DNA of 64,000 bases, taken from NCBI GenBank assembly GCA_903895725.1, contig CAITUV010000068.1, positions 1-64,000 on the forward strand, read 5' to 3'. Under the pieces are notes generated by a model. It had not been told where the DNA came from and did no database searches. It saw only the letters and a program-made list of their open reading frames with translations. The position numbers and the translations under genes were made by a program. Positions 47,031-55,689 of the stretch are shown here, one piece after another (position 1 is the first letter of the stretch; every line of letters starts with the position of its first letter). The DNA comes from an uncultured Myxococcales bacterium (GTDB lineage Bacteria > Myxococcota_A > UBA9042 > CAIXZC01).

Positions 47031-47108
47031 CCTGCACGCTCGCGGGCGGGAAGTTCTGATGCCCGGAGACTCCTGAGGAGATCTGGTAATTTCTGGTTAG
47101 TTTCCTCC

Positions 47109-47136
47109 TTGCCATCTTTCGTTCCCCCTGTATACT
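47109..47136 (+). promoter_or_regulatory. promoter for the lipoprotein/TonB-receptor pair
   Basis: TTGCCA (47109-47114), a 16-bp spacer and TATACT (47131-47136, five of six), ending 32 bp before the ATG at 47169. No cobalamin riboswitch fits between promoter and gene. Confidence 0.6.
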
Positions 47137-47168
47137 CCCGCCCGGTGACAACCCGAGGGGAAATGATC

Positions 47169-47705
47169 ATGCTTCGCTTCCTGCCTCTGCTTGCACTGTC
47201 CGTCCTTGCGGCCGCCTGCGCCGGCTCGTCCGACTCTGCCGACCTCGTGCCGGAAACCGACTCCGTCGCCGAAATCTCCGCCCCCGAAACCCTGGAGGAG
47301 GGGCTCGTGTACGACACTTCGGCCCAAGGAGATCTTCTGCCGGTCGACGACGTGTCCGCTGCCGACCTTCCCCCTGTCGACGGCTCCCTCCCTCCCGACC
47401 TGCCGCCTGCCGACGTGCAGGGGCCGGAGCTTGCGGAAGACGATGCCCCGACTGCCGACAAAGTCGCACCGGACAACGAAATTCCCGAAACCGTTCCCGA
47501 GGACGCCTTGACTCCCCCGGAAACCGTGGTGCAGAAGAAGGGGTTCGGCGAGGTCTGCGCTGCCAACGAGGAGTGCGAATCAGGCATCTGCCACGAGTTC
47601 GGCCAGGGAGATCCCCTCTGCACCATTGCCTGTGCGACTGCAGACGACTGCCCCGAGGGGTCGCAGGGCAAGAAGTGCAACCGCAAGGGAGTCTGCAAGC
47701 CTTGA
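47169..47705 (+). CDS. lipoprotein with acidic/Pro-rich stalk and disulfide-rich C-terminal domain
   Basis: 178 residues. A lipoprotein signal ends at Cys17 (LAAAC). Residues ~20-125 form an unstructured stalk rich in D, E, P and A. The C-terminal ~50 residues carry eight cysteines (VCAANEEC, GIC, LC, ACATADDC, KC, VC) like the short EGF/dickkopf-like Cys modules of myxobacterial surface proteins. ATG 47169 has GAGGGG 8 bp upstream and is preferred over ATG 47163, where the spacing is only 2 bp. It precedes the TonB receptor by 43 bp and probably shares its transcript, so a surface role beside the receptor is likely. Confidence 0.7.
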   Translation: MLRFLPLLALSVLAAACAGSSDSADLVPETDSVAEISAPETLEEGLVYDTSAQGDLLPVDDVSAADLPPVDGSLPPDLPPADVQGPELAEDDAPTADKVAPDNEIPETVPEDALTPPETVVQKKGFGEVCAANEECESGICHEFGQGDPLCTIACATADDCPEGSQGKKCNRKGVCKP

Positions 47706-47748
47706 GGCCTGGCATCGAACGCCTGGAAGCGCGTGAAGCGGAGTCGGC

Positions 47749-50127
47749 ATGGCAAACGGTATGGCAACGGACCTGCGGATGAAGATGCCGGCACTGTCCC
47801 TGGTGCTGATCCTGAGCGCGGGCATCGCATCGGGGCAGGAGAGGGAGGCCTCTCCCGCTCGTGAGCCGCAGCCTGGAGAGCTTCAGAACGTGTTTACCGT
47901 CGGTGAGGTCGTGGTCACCGACCGCAAAGCGGCCAACATCGAGCAGGCCGGGACCACGTCCTCCGTTTCCGGAGAGGAGATCGACCGTCGCGGAGACAAG
48001 ACCCTCGACCAGACCGTCGAGCACATCCCGGGAATGCAGGTCTACACCCACAACAAGGGGCATACGCGCCTTCGGCTGCGCGGCTACGATCAGGACTACG
48101 TGGTCGTCCTCATCGACGGCATCCCCATGAACGACGTGTATGCGACAGACATTGACCTGACATCCATTCCGGTCATGAACGTGGCCCGGGTGGTCGTGAA
48201 CCGAGGGGTCTCGTCGGCACTGTATGGGACCGACGGTGCGGTCGGCTCGATCAACGTGGTCACGCGCAAGCCGGAACGCCTGTTTGCCAACGGAAAGGCC
48301 GAGTGGGGCCTCTACAACAACGGAACCTACAGCCTGGCGCATGGTGCTCCTCTCGGGCGTTTCTACTACTGGCTCACCGGCACCATCGTCACCTCGGACG
48401 GATTCGTCCCCTCGGCCAGGCTCGATGCCGCCAGGCGCCGGGAGTGGTTCGACAAGATCATCCGGTATGACCTCTATGGGAAGACGTTCGATGAGCTCGA
48501 GTTCCCTGCCAGGGACCAGTACCTGGGCGACACGGGCCGCTGGGACCATGCCAACATGGACGACTACAACGTGGCGGCAAAGGCTGGCTATTCCTTCCTG
48601 CCCGAGTGGGAGGTGGGCCTGTCCTCGTCCTTCTTCTACCGGGAGGGGGAGACCAACACGTACGAGCCCGGCTGCATGAGCGACTACAACATCGCTCAGC
48701 AGAAGTGGCGCTCAAACCGCCGCCCGAACTTCACCGGCGACCAGACCGCGGTCAAGGACTTCGCTCTACGGAACCGGGCCTTCGTCTGGCCGGAGGTCTA
48801 CCGGGTCACCGTGTCTCCGTATCTGGACGGTCGGGTCGGCGACTTCTCGCTGCGGCTGGCACCGTTCTTCTTCTTCGGGCATGCCCGCCAGGTGGGGTAC
48901 GGGGCCACGGACCACCACCTCACGAAGGGTTACACGGCCCTGTTCACGGACCGGAAGGACCCGAATGCCTACGACCCGTTCTGGGACATCAAGGACTACG
49001 GCAGCTACGGGTTTCGGCTGCTGCCGTCCTACCAGATCGGAGCGCACCGGCTGACCTTGGGCGCGCACTGGCGCACCGACCTGTTCCTCGAGGAGGGCCA
49101 GGCCATCTCGGCCCAGAAGTCGCCCAACATCACGGCCCTGGTCGGGACGTCACCCTATGACGTCAGCGATCTGAGCGCACAACGGCTCAGCCTGGCCCTC
49201 GAGTACGAGTCGACACTCTTCGACCGCCTGAAGCTGTCGGCGGGCGTCAGCTACGATGCCCAGATCCTGGGGGACTTCCGCATCCGCAGCGGCATGGACT
49301 ACTCCTCGCACTACATCGCCCGGGACGAGTCGATGATCCTCGGGACCCGCGATTCGCTCAACCCGGTGGCAGGTCTGGTGTTCGAGCCGGTCACGGACCT
49401 TCTGTTGCTCCGTGCGGCCGGCTCGGTAAAGACCCGCTTCCCGACGCTGGGCGACTATGACAAGGTCACCGACGAGTCGCTCGACCAGGATCTGCGCCCC
49501 GAGCGCTCTTACAACGCCAACGTCGGGTTCGAGCTCCTGTTCCTCGACCGCGCGCTGAGCCTTCGCTCGGACTACTTCCACTCCACGGTGACCGACCGGA
49601 TCGCCCGGGTCAGCTCCGAGGAGCCACCCGTCAACGTCAAGCGCATGACGACCCACGGAGTGGAGACCATCGTCACCGGCAAGTCCCCCATGCTGTTCAA
49701 GGTGTTCGACCTCGCCGCATCCCTGTCGCACGCCTACGTCCGGGCCCGCAACCATGACGACTCGCCCGAGGAGAGCGTGAACATGGGCGAGCTCGTTGCC
49801 TTCACGCCCGAGCACCAGGTCTCTTTCGACCTGCATGTCGGATTCTCGTTCGGGACTGCGCTCGATGTGTTCGCGACCTATCTCTACGGGGCTTCGACGT
49901 ACGTCATGGCCGAGGCCCCCGACGAGTTCGCCCCGTACGATACCCGCTACTTCACCACGGTGCTGCTCAACGACCCGCTCATGCTCAGCCTCAAGCTGTC
50001 CCACGAGCTCCTGGACCACTTCAGGGTCTACGTCCTGGCCCGCAACGTGCTCGACGACTACAGCATGGACCCGTTCAACCCCGGTGCCGGCCGCATGATC
50101 TACGGCGGGGCCGAGGCCTGGTGGTAG
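47749..50127 (+). CDS. TonB-dependent outer-membrane receptor
   Basis: 792 residues. A signal peptide (MPALSLVLILSAGIASG) is followed by a TonB-box-like VGEVVVT, a plug domain (SSVSGEEIDRRGDKTLDQTVEHIPGM, shown here only as its key block around residues 65-90; LRLRGYDQDYVVVLIDGIPMND; VVNRGVSSALYGTDGAVGSINVVT) and a ~22-strand barrel that ends in tryptophan. It imports a scarce ligand across the outer membrane; the ligand is unknown, although the plug resembles siderophore/cobalamin receptors. No TonB/ExbBD or ABC transporter genes are nearby. CGGAG is 5 bp before the ATG; ATGs ten codons or so downstream are possible starts. Confidence 0.9.
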   Translation: MANGMATDLRMKMPALSLVLILSAGIASGQEREASPAREPQPGELQNVFTVGEVVVTDRKAANIEQAGTTSSVSGEEIDRRGDKTLDQTVEHIPGMQVYTHNKGHTRLRLRGYDQDYVVVLIDGIPMNDVYATDIDLTSIPVMNVARVVVNRGVSSALYGTDGAVGSINVVTRKPERLFANGKAEWGLYNNGTYSLAHGAPLGRFYYWLTGTIVTSDGFVPSARLDAARRREWFDKIIRYDLYGKTFDELEFPARDQYLGDTGRWDHANMDDYNVAAKAGYSFLPEWEVGLSSSFFYREGETNTYEPGCMSDYNIAQQKWRSNRRPNFTGDQTAVKDFALRNRAFVWPEVYRVTVSPYLDGRVGDFSLRLAPFFFFGHARQVGYGATDHHLTKGYTALFTDRKDPNAYDPFWDIKDYGSYGFRLLPSYQIGAHRLTLGAHWRTDLFLEEGQAISAQKSPNITALVGTSPYDVSDLSAQRLSLALEYESTLFDRLKLSAGVSYDAQILGDFRIRSGMDYSSHYIARDESMILGTRDSLNPVAGLVFEPVTDLLLLRAAGSVKTRFPTLGDYDKVTDESLDQDLRPERSYNANVGFELLFLDRALSLRSDYFHSTVTDRIARVSSEEPPVNVKRMTTHGVETIVTGKSPMLFKVFDLAASLSHAYVRARNHDDSPEESVNMGELVAFTPEHQVSFDLHVGFSFGTALDVFATYLYGASTYVMAEAPDEFAPYDTRYFTTVLLNDPLMLSLKLSHELLDHFRVYVLARNVLDDYSMDPFNPGAGRMIYGGAEAWW

Positions 50128-50133
50128 GCACTC

Positions 50134-50637
50134 TCAGGACTTCCGCTCCAGCCTCCGGCTGCCCTTGACCGCGGCCCAGGCGGCAAGCCCGCCGGTGGCA
50201 CCAAACGCCAGGTGGCCCGCAAGACGAAGAATCTCGGGAGTCCTGTGGAAGCCAGGGGCGTTGGAAATGCTCCGCAGAAACCCGAACAGGATCCCCATCA
50301 ACAGGAAACAGAGCGCTGTCTTTCCAAACTCCTTCCGACGGGCCAGCACGATCAGGCCCGCGGTCACGAGCCACACTCCGATGAGAGTCATGCTCTCGGC
50401 AAATCCGGTGGCCGCCAGCACGACGGAAGTGACGCCAGCAAAACCCACCAACAGCAGCGGGGCGAGGTAGTCGGCAAGCAGCAGCAGCACGAACGCACCG
50501 GGGAGCGCCCGGTGGCCGGGCAGCCGGATCGCACCGGCAAACGCCGTTTCCAGCAGGAACGACATTCCCACGAGGCCGAGGAGAACTACCGCCTGAGGCA
50601 CCGTGACGCGAGCTCCGGTCAATGCATGTTCAGCCAT
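50134..50637 (-). CDS. small multi-TM membrane protein
   Basis: 167 residues, not recognised. Five hydrophobic segments of about 20 residues cover most of the chain; a conserved-looking HRALPGAFVLLLLADYLAP stretch is central. The composition recalls integral membrane subunits such as ECF S-components, but no motif supports that. ATG at 50637 has GGAGG 8 bp upstream. It follows the TiaS-like gene by 13 bp, so they are probably co-transcribed, and converges on the TonB receptor with only 6 bp between stops. Confidence 0.6.
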   Translation of the reverse strand: MAEHALTGARVTVPQAVVLLGLVGMSFLLETAFAGAIRLPGHRALPGAFVLLLLADYLAPLLLVGFAGVTSVVLAATGFAESMTLIGVWLVTAGLIVLARRKEFGKTALCFLLMGILFGFLRSISNAPGFHRTPEILRLAGHLAFGATGGLAAWAAVKGSRRLERKS

Positions 50638-50650
50638 CCCGTTTGCCTCC

Positions 50651-51385
50651 CTACTTGTCCTCGCCCTTCTGCCGTTTGGGGACGCGGAAGCCGCCATCGT
50701 CCCGAATCAGCACGGGCTGGACGATCTTCCCCTGGGTAAGCTCCGGTCGGGCCCCTCCGGTCGTGTCGACCAGGCGGTCCTCGGACAGCTCGCCCCCCTC
50801 CTCATCCACCACCCGGTCGATGCCGGTCCGGGCCTTGAGCTGGGCAACGGTCATCTCCCCCTGGAGCTCCCGGATTCCCCGCATGGAGATGAACCGGCCG
50901 TCGTTCCCGGAGGAGCGAAGCGCACAGCCGCACAGGGCACCGATGATTCCCTGGCCCGTTCCGCCCAGCTCGACCAGGTACAGGCGATGCTCACGAGCCA
51001 GGTCGATCGCCTCCTGCTTCTTGAGCACCTCGTTCTGGGCTCGGTGCCCGAAGGCCAGGCAGTCAGGCGGAATCCGGTCCGGAGTCACCACGCACAGCCC
51101 CGGGTCGGCTCCCGGGTGAAACAGATACTCGATGAACTGCCGGGCCTCCAGCGCGATCGTTTCGACCGAGCTCTCGCCCGACAGCTCGATGCAGGCGGAG
51201 CTGTTGTGCGACGTGTACGGGATGTCCGGGTGGACCAGGAACTGATGCCTCGTGATGCCGTGGGATTTCAGTCCCAGGCGCCGCACGAGGAACAGGTTCA
51301 GCTCCCGGGACAGGGCCCCCGTGCCGATGCTCTCGCCGTAGTCCGTGTCATCCAACCCGACCAGGAATCTTCGCGTACCAGACAA
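50651..51385 (-). CDS. TiaS-like (DDTD-motif) protein
   Basis: 244 residues. The N-terminus FLVGLDDTDYGESIGTGALSREL and the following block (DIPYTSHNSSACIEL) resemble the catalytic and THUMP-like portion of archaeal TiaS, the tRNA(Ile2) agmatinylcytidine synthetase. The zinc-ribbon and OB domains of TiaS are absent. A conserved GGTGQGIIGAL loop lies near residue 165. TTG at 51385 is chosen because GGAGG (51396-51392) lies 6 bp upstream and the product then begins right before the conserved domain. Function in bacteria is unknown; a nucleotide- or RNA-modifying role is a guess from homology. Confidence 0.65.
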   Translation of the reverse strand: MSGTRRFLVGLDDTDYGESIGTGALSRELNLFLVRRLGLKSHGITRHQFLVHPDIPYTSHNSSACIELSGESSVETIALEARQFIEYLFHPGADPGLCVVTPDRIPPDCLAFGHRAQNEVLKKQEAIDLAREHRLYLVELGGTGQGIIGALCGCALRSSGNDGRFISMRGIRELQGEMTVAQLKARTGIDRVVDEEGGELSEDRLVDTTGGARPELTQGKIVQPVLIRDDGGFRVPKRQKGEDK

Positions 51386-51468
51386 GATGGTCCTCCAGGG
51401 CAACCGCTGCGAGCATACCCCGTACCAATCGGGACGCAAGCGGAAAAGGAACGCAATGCAACGAAGAA

Positions 51469-52380
51469 TTACGGTTCGGGGGTAATTGCCCCGACGGCTT
51501 CCATCCGTCCCGTGTCTTCGAACGAGTAGCCGGAAAGCCCCTGCTGTGCCACCGTCCGAAGCTCCTGGAGCAGGAAGTCGAGGAACCGCACGATCTGAGG
51601 CTGGGAAGCGAACTCGGCGGGCACCACGAGCTTGAACGGCTCCTTGTGGAGGGGCACGAAGTCGAGGCCGCACTGGTGCGCCGCGTGTTGCGTCCCGAGG
51701 CCCGCATCGGCCTCCCCGTTCCGAATGGCGAGCGCCAGGTCGAGGTGGGAGGTGAAGGGGCCGACCCGCCGCACCTTCTGGTAGTCCACACCGGCCTTCT
51801 CGAACAGCTTCATCGCCAGGCGGTATGTGCCTGCCAGCGGTTGCCGCTCCGCGAATCGGAGCTTCCCTCGGGCCAGCAGAGGCAGCACGGAATCGGCTGT
51901 TCGTGGCAGCTTCGGGTGCTTCGTCGCGTCGAACAGGAGCCCCTGCTCCCGGGAGAAGAGATTGACCAGGTAGCAGCCATGGCCGCCGCCCGTGAGCTTC
52001 TCGACCTCGCTGTTGTCCACGTGGCAACCGGCCATGTGGGCTTTGCCGGACGTTACGGCCGAGACTCCGGCCAGGCTCCCGACGGAGGCCGACACTACCG
52101 GGACATTGCTGTGCGCCTGGTAGCGCTCGAAGGTCCGGGAAAAGAGCCAGTCGTCGCTCCCCTGAATGATCAGGACATCATCCAGGAGCGCCCCCATGAG
52201 CCCGATGCTGGGATAGCGGGTGTTCTTCTCGACCCACTGGTCCACGATGTGTCGGGGGAAGAGCCATTTGCCCGAGATGCGCGACGCGGGAAGCTGCCCC
52301 GCTGCAACCAGGGCATACACCTTCTTCTCGTTGAGGCGCAGATACGTGGCCACTTCCTTGGTCGTCAGGTACTCTGCCAT
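51469..52380 (-). CDS. HTH (excisionase-like) regulator with PBP-like ligand domain
   Basis: 303 residues. Residues 1-55 are a MerR/excisionase-type winged HTH (YLTTKEVATYLRLNEKKVYALV, given here as the block from Leu4 to about Val25; ISGKWLFPRHIVDQWV). The remainder is a periplasmic-binding-protein-like fold of the PF12727 type that senses small molecules such as molybdate or a metabolite (GSDDWLF; SVGSLAGVSAVTSGKAHMAGCH; GEADAGLG). ATG 52380 has AGGAG 7 bp upstream. A promoter and a tandem 7-bp repeat lie just upstream, suggesting autoregulation. Likely controls neighbouring genes, perhaps the acyl-CoA operon at 52.5-57.6 kb. Confidence 0.82.
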   Translation of the reverse strand: MAEYLTTKEVATYLRLNEKKVYALVAAGQLPASRISGKWLFPRHIVDQWVEKNTRYPSIGLMGALLDDVLIIQGSDDWLFSRTFERYQAHSNVPVVSASVGSLAGVSAVTSGKAHMAGCHVDNSEVEKLTGGGHGCYLVNLFSREQGLLFDATKHPKLPRTADSVLPLLARGKLRFAERQPLAGTYRLAMKLFEKAGVDYQKVRRVGPFTSHLDLALAIRNGEADAGLGTQHAAHQCGLDFVPLHKEPFKLVVPAEFASQPQIVRFLDFLLQELRTVAQQGLSGYSFEDTGRMEAVGAITPEP

Positions 52381-52465
52381 GGATCGTCTCCTGTGATGGG
52401 CCCTCTCTGGACCGACGAGCCCTCGCAGGCACTGCACGTGCGGCGAGCCTCGTCCTGCTCTGCGG

Positions 52466-52486
52466 CGACCATCGACCATCGACCAT
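52466..52486 (-). repeat. three tandem ATGGTCG repeats at the regulator promoter
   Basis: Three perfect 7-bp units (CGACCAT on the plus strand: 52466-52472, 52473-52479, 52480-52486). They begin within the -10 and run over the likely transcription start of the HTH/PBP gene, where an operator would sit. Related ATGGTCGATG copies occur near 59631-59685. Confidence 0.6.
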
Positions 52487-52509
52487 AGCCACCCGTCTCC
52501 GGATGGCAA
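52482..52509 (-). promoter_or_regulatory. promoter for the HTH/PBP-like regulator
   Basis: On the minus strand: TTGCCA (52509-52504), a 16-bp spacer and TATGGT (52487-52482). The -10 overlaps the tandem ATGGTCG repeats. About 100 bp separate it from the ATG at 52380. Confidence 0.5.
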
Positions 52510-52517
52510 GGAATTTC

Positions 52518-53555
52518 CTACAGGAGCTTGTCCAGCGCCACGTTCTCCCGGACCAACCCTTCGAGCAGCGTCAGCTTGGGAGCATCCTCGCGGGTGATGA
52601 GCGCTTCGAGGTCATCGACCTGCTTGGCGGCCTGGAACGTGTCCGTCGGGACGAGGAGAATGGGAACGTTCTTCTCCGCTGCTCTGGACACGATGTTGGG
52701 TGGAGGCAGGAGGTTGTTGGCCAGCACGATGCCCGCCGTATCGGTCTCCAGGGCGGCCAGGATCATGTCGCTGCGGTCTCCGCTCGTGATGATGAGCTTG
52801 TGGTCCTTGCGGAACGACGGGTCGCGAAGGGCCGCATCCGCGGACATGGCACCGACGAAGATGTGGTGGACCTGTCGATCCAGGTTGCCTTCACCGGAGA
52901 TCACCCGTGCAAACAGGCAGTCCGAGATGAAGCGGACCGACGCCCGGCCGAGCTCCGGGCGCATGGGGATCACGCCGAGGAGCGGAACTCCGAGCTGCTC
53001 GAGCTCTCCAGCCTGGGTCATGCGGAAGTCGTCCGGGTCCATGACCTTGTTGGCAATCACCCCGGCGATGTCCACTCCGGCCGTGTCCACGAACCGCTTG
53101 ACGAAGGTGACGTCGTCGACGATGGCGTCGTCCCGTCCCCCGCCGGCCACCATCACCAGCCGGCCCTTGAGCTTGCGGGCCACCGAGATCGCATCGAGGT
53201 GGACCGACGACCCGTGCATCAGGTCGCTGCCGCACTCCACGAAGAGCAGGTCCCGCCCCTCGCCGCTGACCCTGGCCAGCTCATCGAGGCGGGCGGCAAT
53301 CTGCGCCTCGTCGTACATGTAGCGCAGCTTGGAGCGTTCGAAGCCGATGGTGACCTCTTCCGCCAGGGCCGACGAGCCCATGGCGGACAGGACCACCGCC
53401 GCATCGTAGTCCCACAGCCGCTTCTTCTTGTAAAGGAGTCGGTCACCCAGGGGCTTGATGTAGCCGGCGCTCTTTCCGAGCGCACGGGACAATCCAAGGA
53501 TGACCGCCGTCTTGCCTGAGCTCTTCCGTGTGGATGCGACAATCAGGTTCGCCAT
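52518..53555 (-). CDS. P-loop NTPase with DRTGG domain (phosphotransacetylase N-terminal-like)
   Basis: 345 residues. The N-terminal AAA_26/BioD-like domain has the P-loop STRKSSGKTAV (8-18) and a downstream FVECGSDLM block. The DRTGG domain (~220-330; SGDRSDMILAALET, NLLPPP) follows. The same two-domain unit forms the regulatory N-terminus of large phosphotransacetylases (PTA), where it binds ligands or modulates activity; here it stands alone. It starts 5 bp after the ADP-forming ligase, which makes acyl-CoA, so a role in regulating acyl-CoA/acyl-phosphate metabolism is likely. The P-loop is of the deviant type used by dethiobiotin-synthetase relatives. Confidence 0.8.
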   Translation of the reverse strand: MANLIVASTRKSSGKTAVILGLSRALGKSAGYIKPLGDRLLYKKKRLWDYDAAVVLSAMGSSALAEEVTIGFERSKLRYMYDEAQIAARLDELARVSGEGRDLLFVECGSDLMHGSSVHLDAISVARKLKGRLVMVAGGGRDDAIVDDVTFVKRFVDTAGVDIAGVIANKVMDPDDFRMTQAGELEQLGVPLLGVIPMRPELGRASVRFISDCLFARVISGEGNLDRQVHHIFVGAMSADAALRDPSFRKDHKLIITSGDRSDMILAALETDTAGIVLANNLLPPPNIVSRAAEKNVPILLVPTDTFQAAKQVDDLEALITREDAPKLTLLEGLVRENVALDKLL

Positions 53556-53560
53556 CTGTC

Positions 53561-55684
53561 TTACCTCTTGCTCGTGCCAAGCAGGATTCTGACGTCCAGT
53601 GCCTTCACCCCCTGGCCATGTTCATACACCACCACGGGGTTGAGTTCGATATCGGTGATGTCGGGACAAAGCGAAATCAGGGTCCCCATCTTGACGATGG
53701 CATCGACCACGCCGTCGATGTCCTTTCTCTTCTCGCCTCGCACCCCCAGCAGAAGCGGATATGAGCGAGTTTCCTTGACCATGGTCCGCGCCTCGTGCAG
53801 CGTCAGCGGGAACGCCCGGAAGGCCACGTCCTTCATCACTTCCACGTAGATGCCACCCAGCCCGAACATCACGACCGGCCCGAATGCCGCATCCCGTCGT
53901 GCGGCCACGATGGTCTCCGTGGACCGCTTGATCATCTCCGACACTTCCACGCCGTCAATGCGGGCCTTGGCATTGTAGCGCCGAGCATTGTGGAGGATGG
54001 CCTGGTACGCGTCGATGACCTCGCTCTTGTCGTCGAGGTCGAGCGCCACGCCCCCTGCATCCGACTTGTGGATGATGTCCTTGGAGACGATCTTCATGAC
54101 CACCGGGTAGCCAATTCCTTCGGCCATCCGCACGGCCTCGTCCAGTGAGCGTGCAACCCCGCTTTTGGGCATCGGGATCCCCACGGCTCTGGCCACCTGG
54201 TGGGCCTCCAGCGGCAGCAGGAACGTCCGGTTGTCGGCACGGGCCGAGGCGATGGCCTGCTCGACCCGCTTCAGATCGATGTCGGCCACCGCATCCGCCT
54301 CGAGAGGCTCCCTGACGTGCCGTCGGTACCGGTAGAGCGTTCCCATGCACGACACGGCATCGTACACATCGTCGAACACCGGAATGCCTTCCTTGCGCAG
54401 CACCGAGATGGAGTCCTCGATGGCCTTGCCGCCAATGATGGAGAACAGGATGGGCTTGCCGGCTTCCCGGTAGCGCCTGGAGTTCTCCCGGATCATCGCG
54501 GTCAGGCTCTCCGGGGTGAACAGTGCGGTCTCGCAATACAGGGCCATGACCGTGTGGAGGTCAGTGCGGGTCAGCCCGGCTGACAACGCGGTCGTGTAGT
54601 CCTCTCCGGTCGCCTGCCCCGTGATGTCCACCGGGTTCTTCGTGCTTCCGAACGCAGGCGTGACCGGCGAGAAAATCTCTTTGAGCGTCTTTGCATCGTC
54701 GTAGAGCGGGACGTTGTGCTTCTCGCACGCGTCCGTGGCCATCACGCCGATGCCGCCGCCGTTGGTCACGATGACCCCGTTGTCCCCCTCCGGCAGGGGC
54801 GACTCGGCCAGGAACTTGCACCAGTTGAACGCATCCTTGAGGCTTTCCGCCCGCATCACGCCGCATTGGCGCATGATCGCGTCGAACACCTCGTCGGCTC
54901 CTGCCAGAGAGCCCGTGTGCGATGCCGCGGCCACAGCGCCCCGCTTCGACCGGCCCGACTTGATTACCACCACCGGCTTGACCTTCGTCGCGGCCTTGAG
55001 CGCCTGGACGAACTTCTCCCCCTTCTGCACCCCCTCCACGTACATGAGGATGATCCGGGTCTCGTCCTGCCTCACCAGGTACTCGAGCACGTCCGCTTCG
55101 TCGATGTCCGACTTGTTGCCCATGGACAGGATGGCCGACAGCCCGATATTCTCCACCGCGGTCTTGCCGACCATGGCAATCCCGAGCGCACCGCTCTGCG
55201 TCAGGATGGCCACCTTGCCGTGCTTGATTCCTCGAGGGCCGAACGTCGCGTTCAGCGAGACCCTCGACGAGTACAGGCCGAAGATGTTGGGCCCCAGAAC
55301 CCGCATGCCGTGCTCGCGGGCATACGTCACGATCTGACGTTCCCCTTCGATGTTGCCCACCTCGGAGAACCCCGACGTGATGATCGGCAGGTACTTCACC
55401 CCTCGGGCCGCACATTCCTGCACCGCAGGAAACACCTGCTTCTCCGGGATCGTCAGCACCGCCATGTCGATGTCGTCGGGAATGGCGGAGAGGCTCGTGT
55501 AGATCTCGTGACCGAGAACCTCCCCCCCTTTCGGGTTGACCGGGTACAGCCGCCCCTTGTACCCGTCCTCCAGGATGTTCTCGATGATCTTGTAGCCGAT
55601 CTTGCCCCGGTTCGGCGAGGCCCCGACTACGGCCACCGACTTGGGCTCGAACAGCAGGGAGATGTCGGGACTTCCAGCATGCAT
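53561..55684 (-). CDS. acetate/acyl-CoA ligase (ADP-forming), alpha-beta fusion
   Basis: 707 residues. It interconverts acyl-CoA + ADP + Pi with acid + CoA + ATP. The CoA-binding Rossmann domain (SVAVVGASPNRGKIGYKI; NPKGGEVLG) is first. Succinyl-CoA-ligase-like domains follow (ILTQSGALGIAM), with the phosphorylated-His motif AAASHTGSLAG (~255), and then an ATP-grasp beta part (VVMKIVSKDIIHKSDAGG; MFGLGGIYVEVMKDVAF; DIELNPVVV). All steps of the ACD mechanism are represented. ATG 55684 has GAGGG 8 bp upstream. It follows the CoA-transferase-GNAT gene by 5 bp, which suggests joint recovery of ATP from acyl-CoA; the GNAT domain might acetylate the ligase. Confidence 0.9.
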   Translation of the reverse strand: MHAGSPDISLLFEPKSVAVVGASPNRGKIGYKIIENILEDGYKGRLYPVNPKGGEVLGHEIYTSLSAIPDDIDMAVLTIPEKQVFPAVQECAARGVKYLPIITSGFSEVGNIEGERQIVTYAREHGMRVLGPNIFGLYSSRVSLNATFGPRGIKHGKVAILTQSGALGIAMVGKTAVENIGLSAILSMGNKSDIDEADVLEYLVRQDETRIILMYVEGVQKGEKFVQALKAATKVKPVVVIKSGRSKRGAVAAASHTGSLAGADEVFDAIMRQCGVMRAESLKDAFNWCKFLAESPLPEGDNGVIVTNGGGIGVMATDACEKHNVPLYDDAKTLKEIFSPVTPAFGSTKNPVDITGQATGEDYTTALSAGLTRTDLHTVMALYCETALFTPESLTAMIRENSRRYREAGKPILFSIIGGKAIEDSISVLRKEGIPVFDDVYDAVSCMGTLYRYRRHVREPLEADAVADIDLKRVEQAIASARADNRTFLLPLEAHQVARAVGIPMPKSGVARSLDEAVRMAEGIGYPVVMKIVSKDIIHKSDAGGVALDLDDKSEVIDAYQAILHNARRYNAKARIDGVEVSEMIKRSTETIVAARRDAAFGPVVMFGLGGIYVEVMKDVAFRAFPLTLHEARTMVKETRSYPLLLGVRGEKRKDIDGVVDAIVKMGTLISLCPDITDIELNPVVVYEHGQGVKALDVRILLGTSKR

Positions 55685-55689
55685 GTCGA

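Noticed and set aside
46966..47151. N-terminal extension of the giant TPR lipoprotein
   Set aside because: It would place 62 polar residues before the lipoprotein signal and crosses the -10/-35 of the predicted promoter; ATG 46965 has a proper Shine-Dalgarno.
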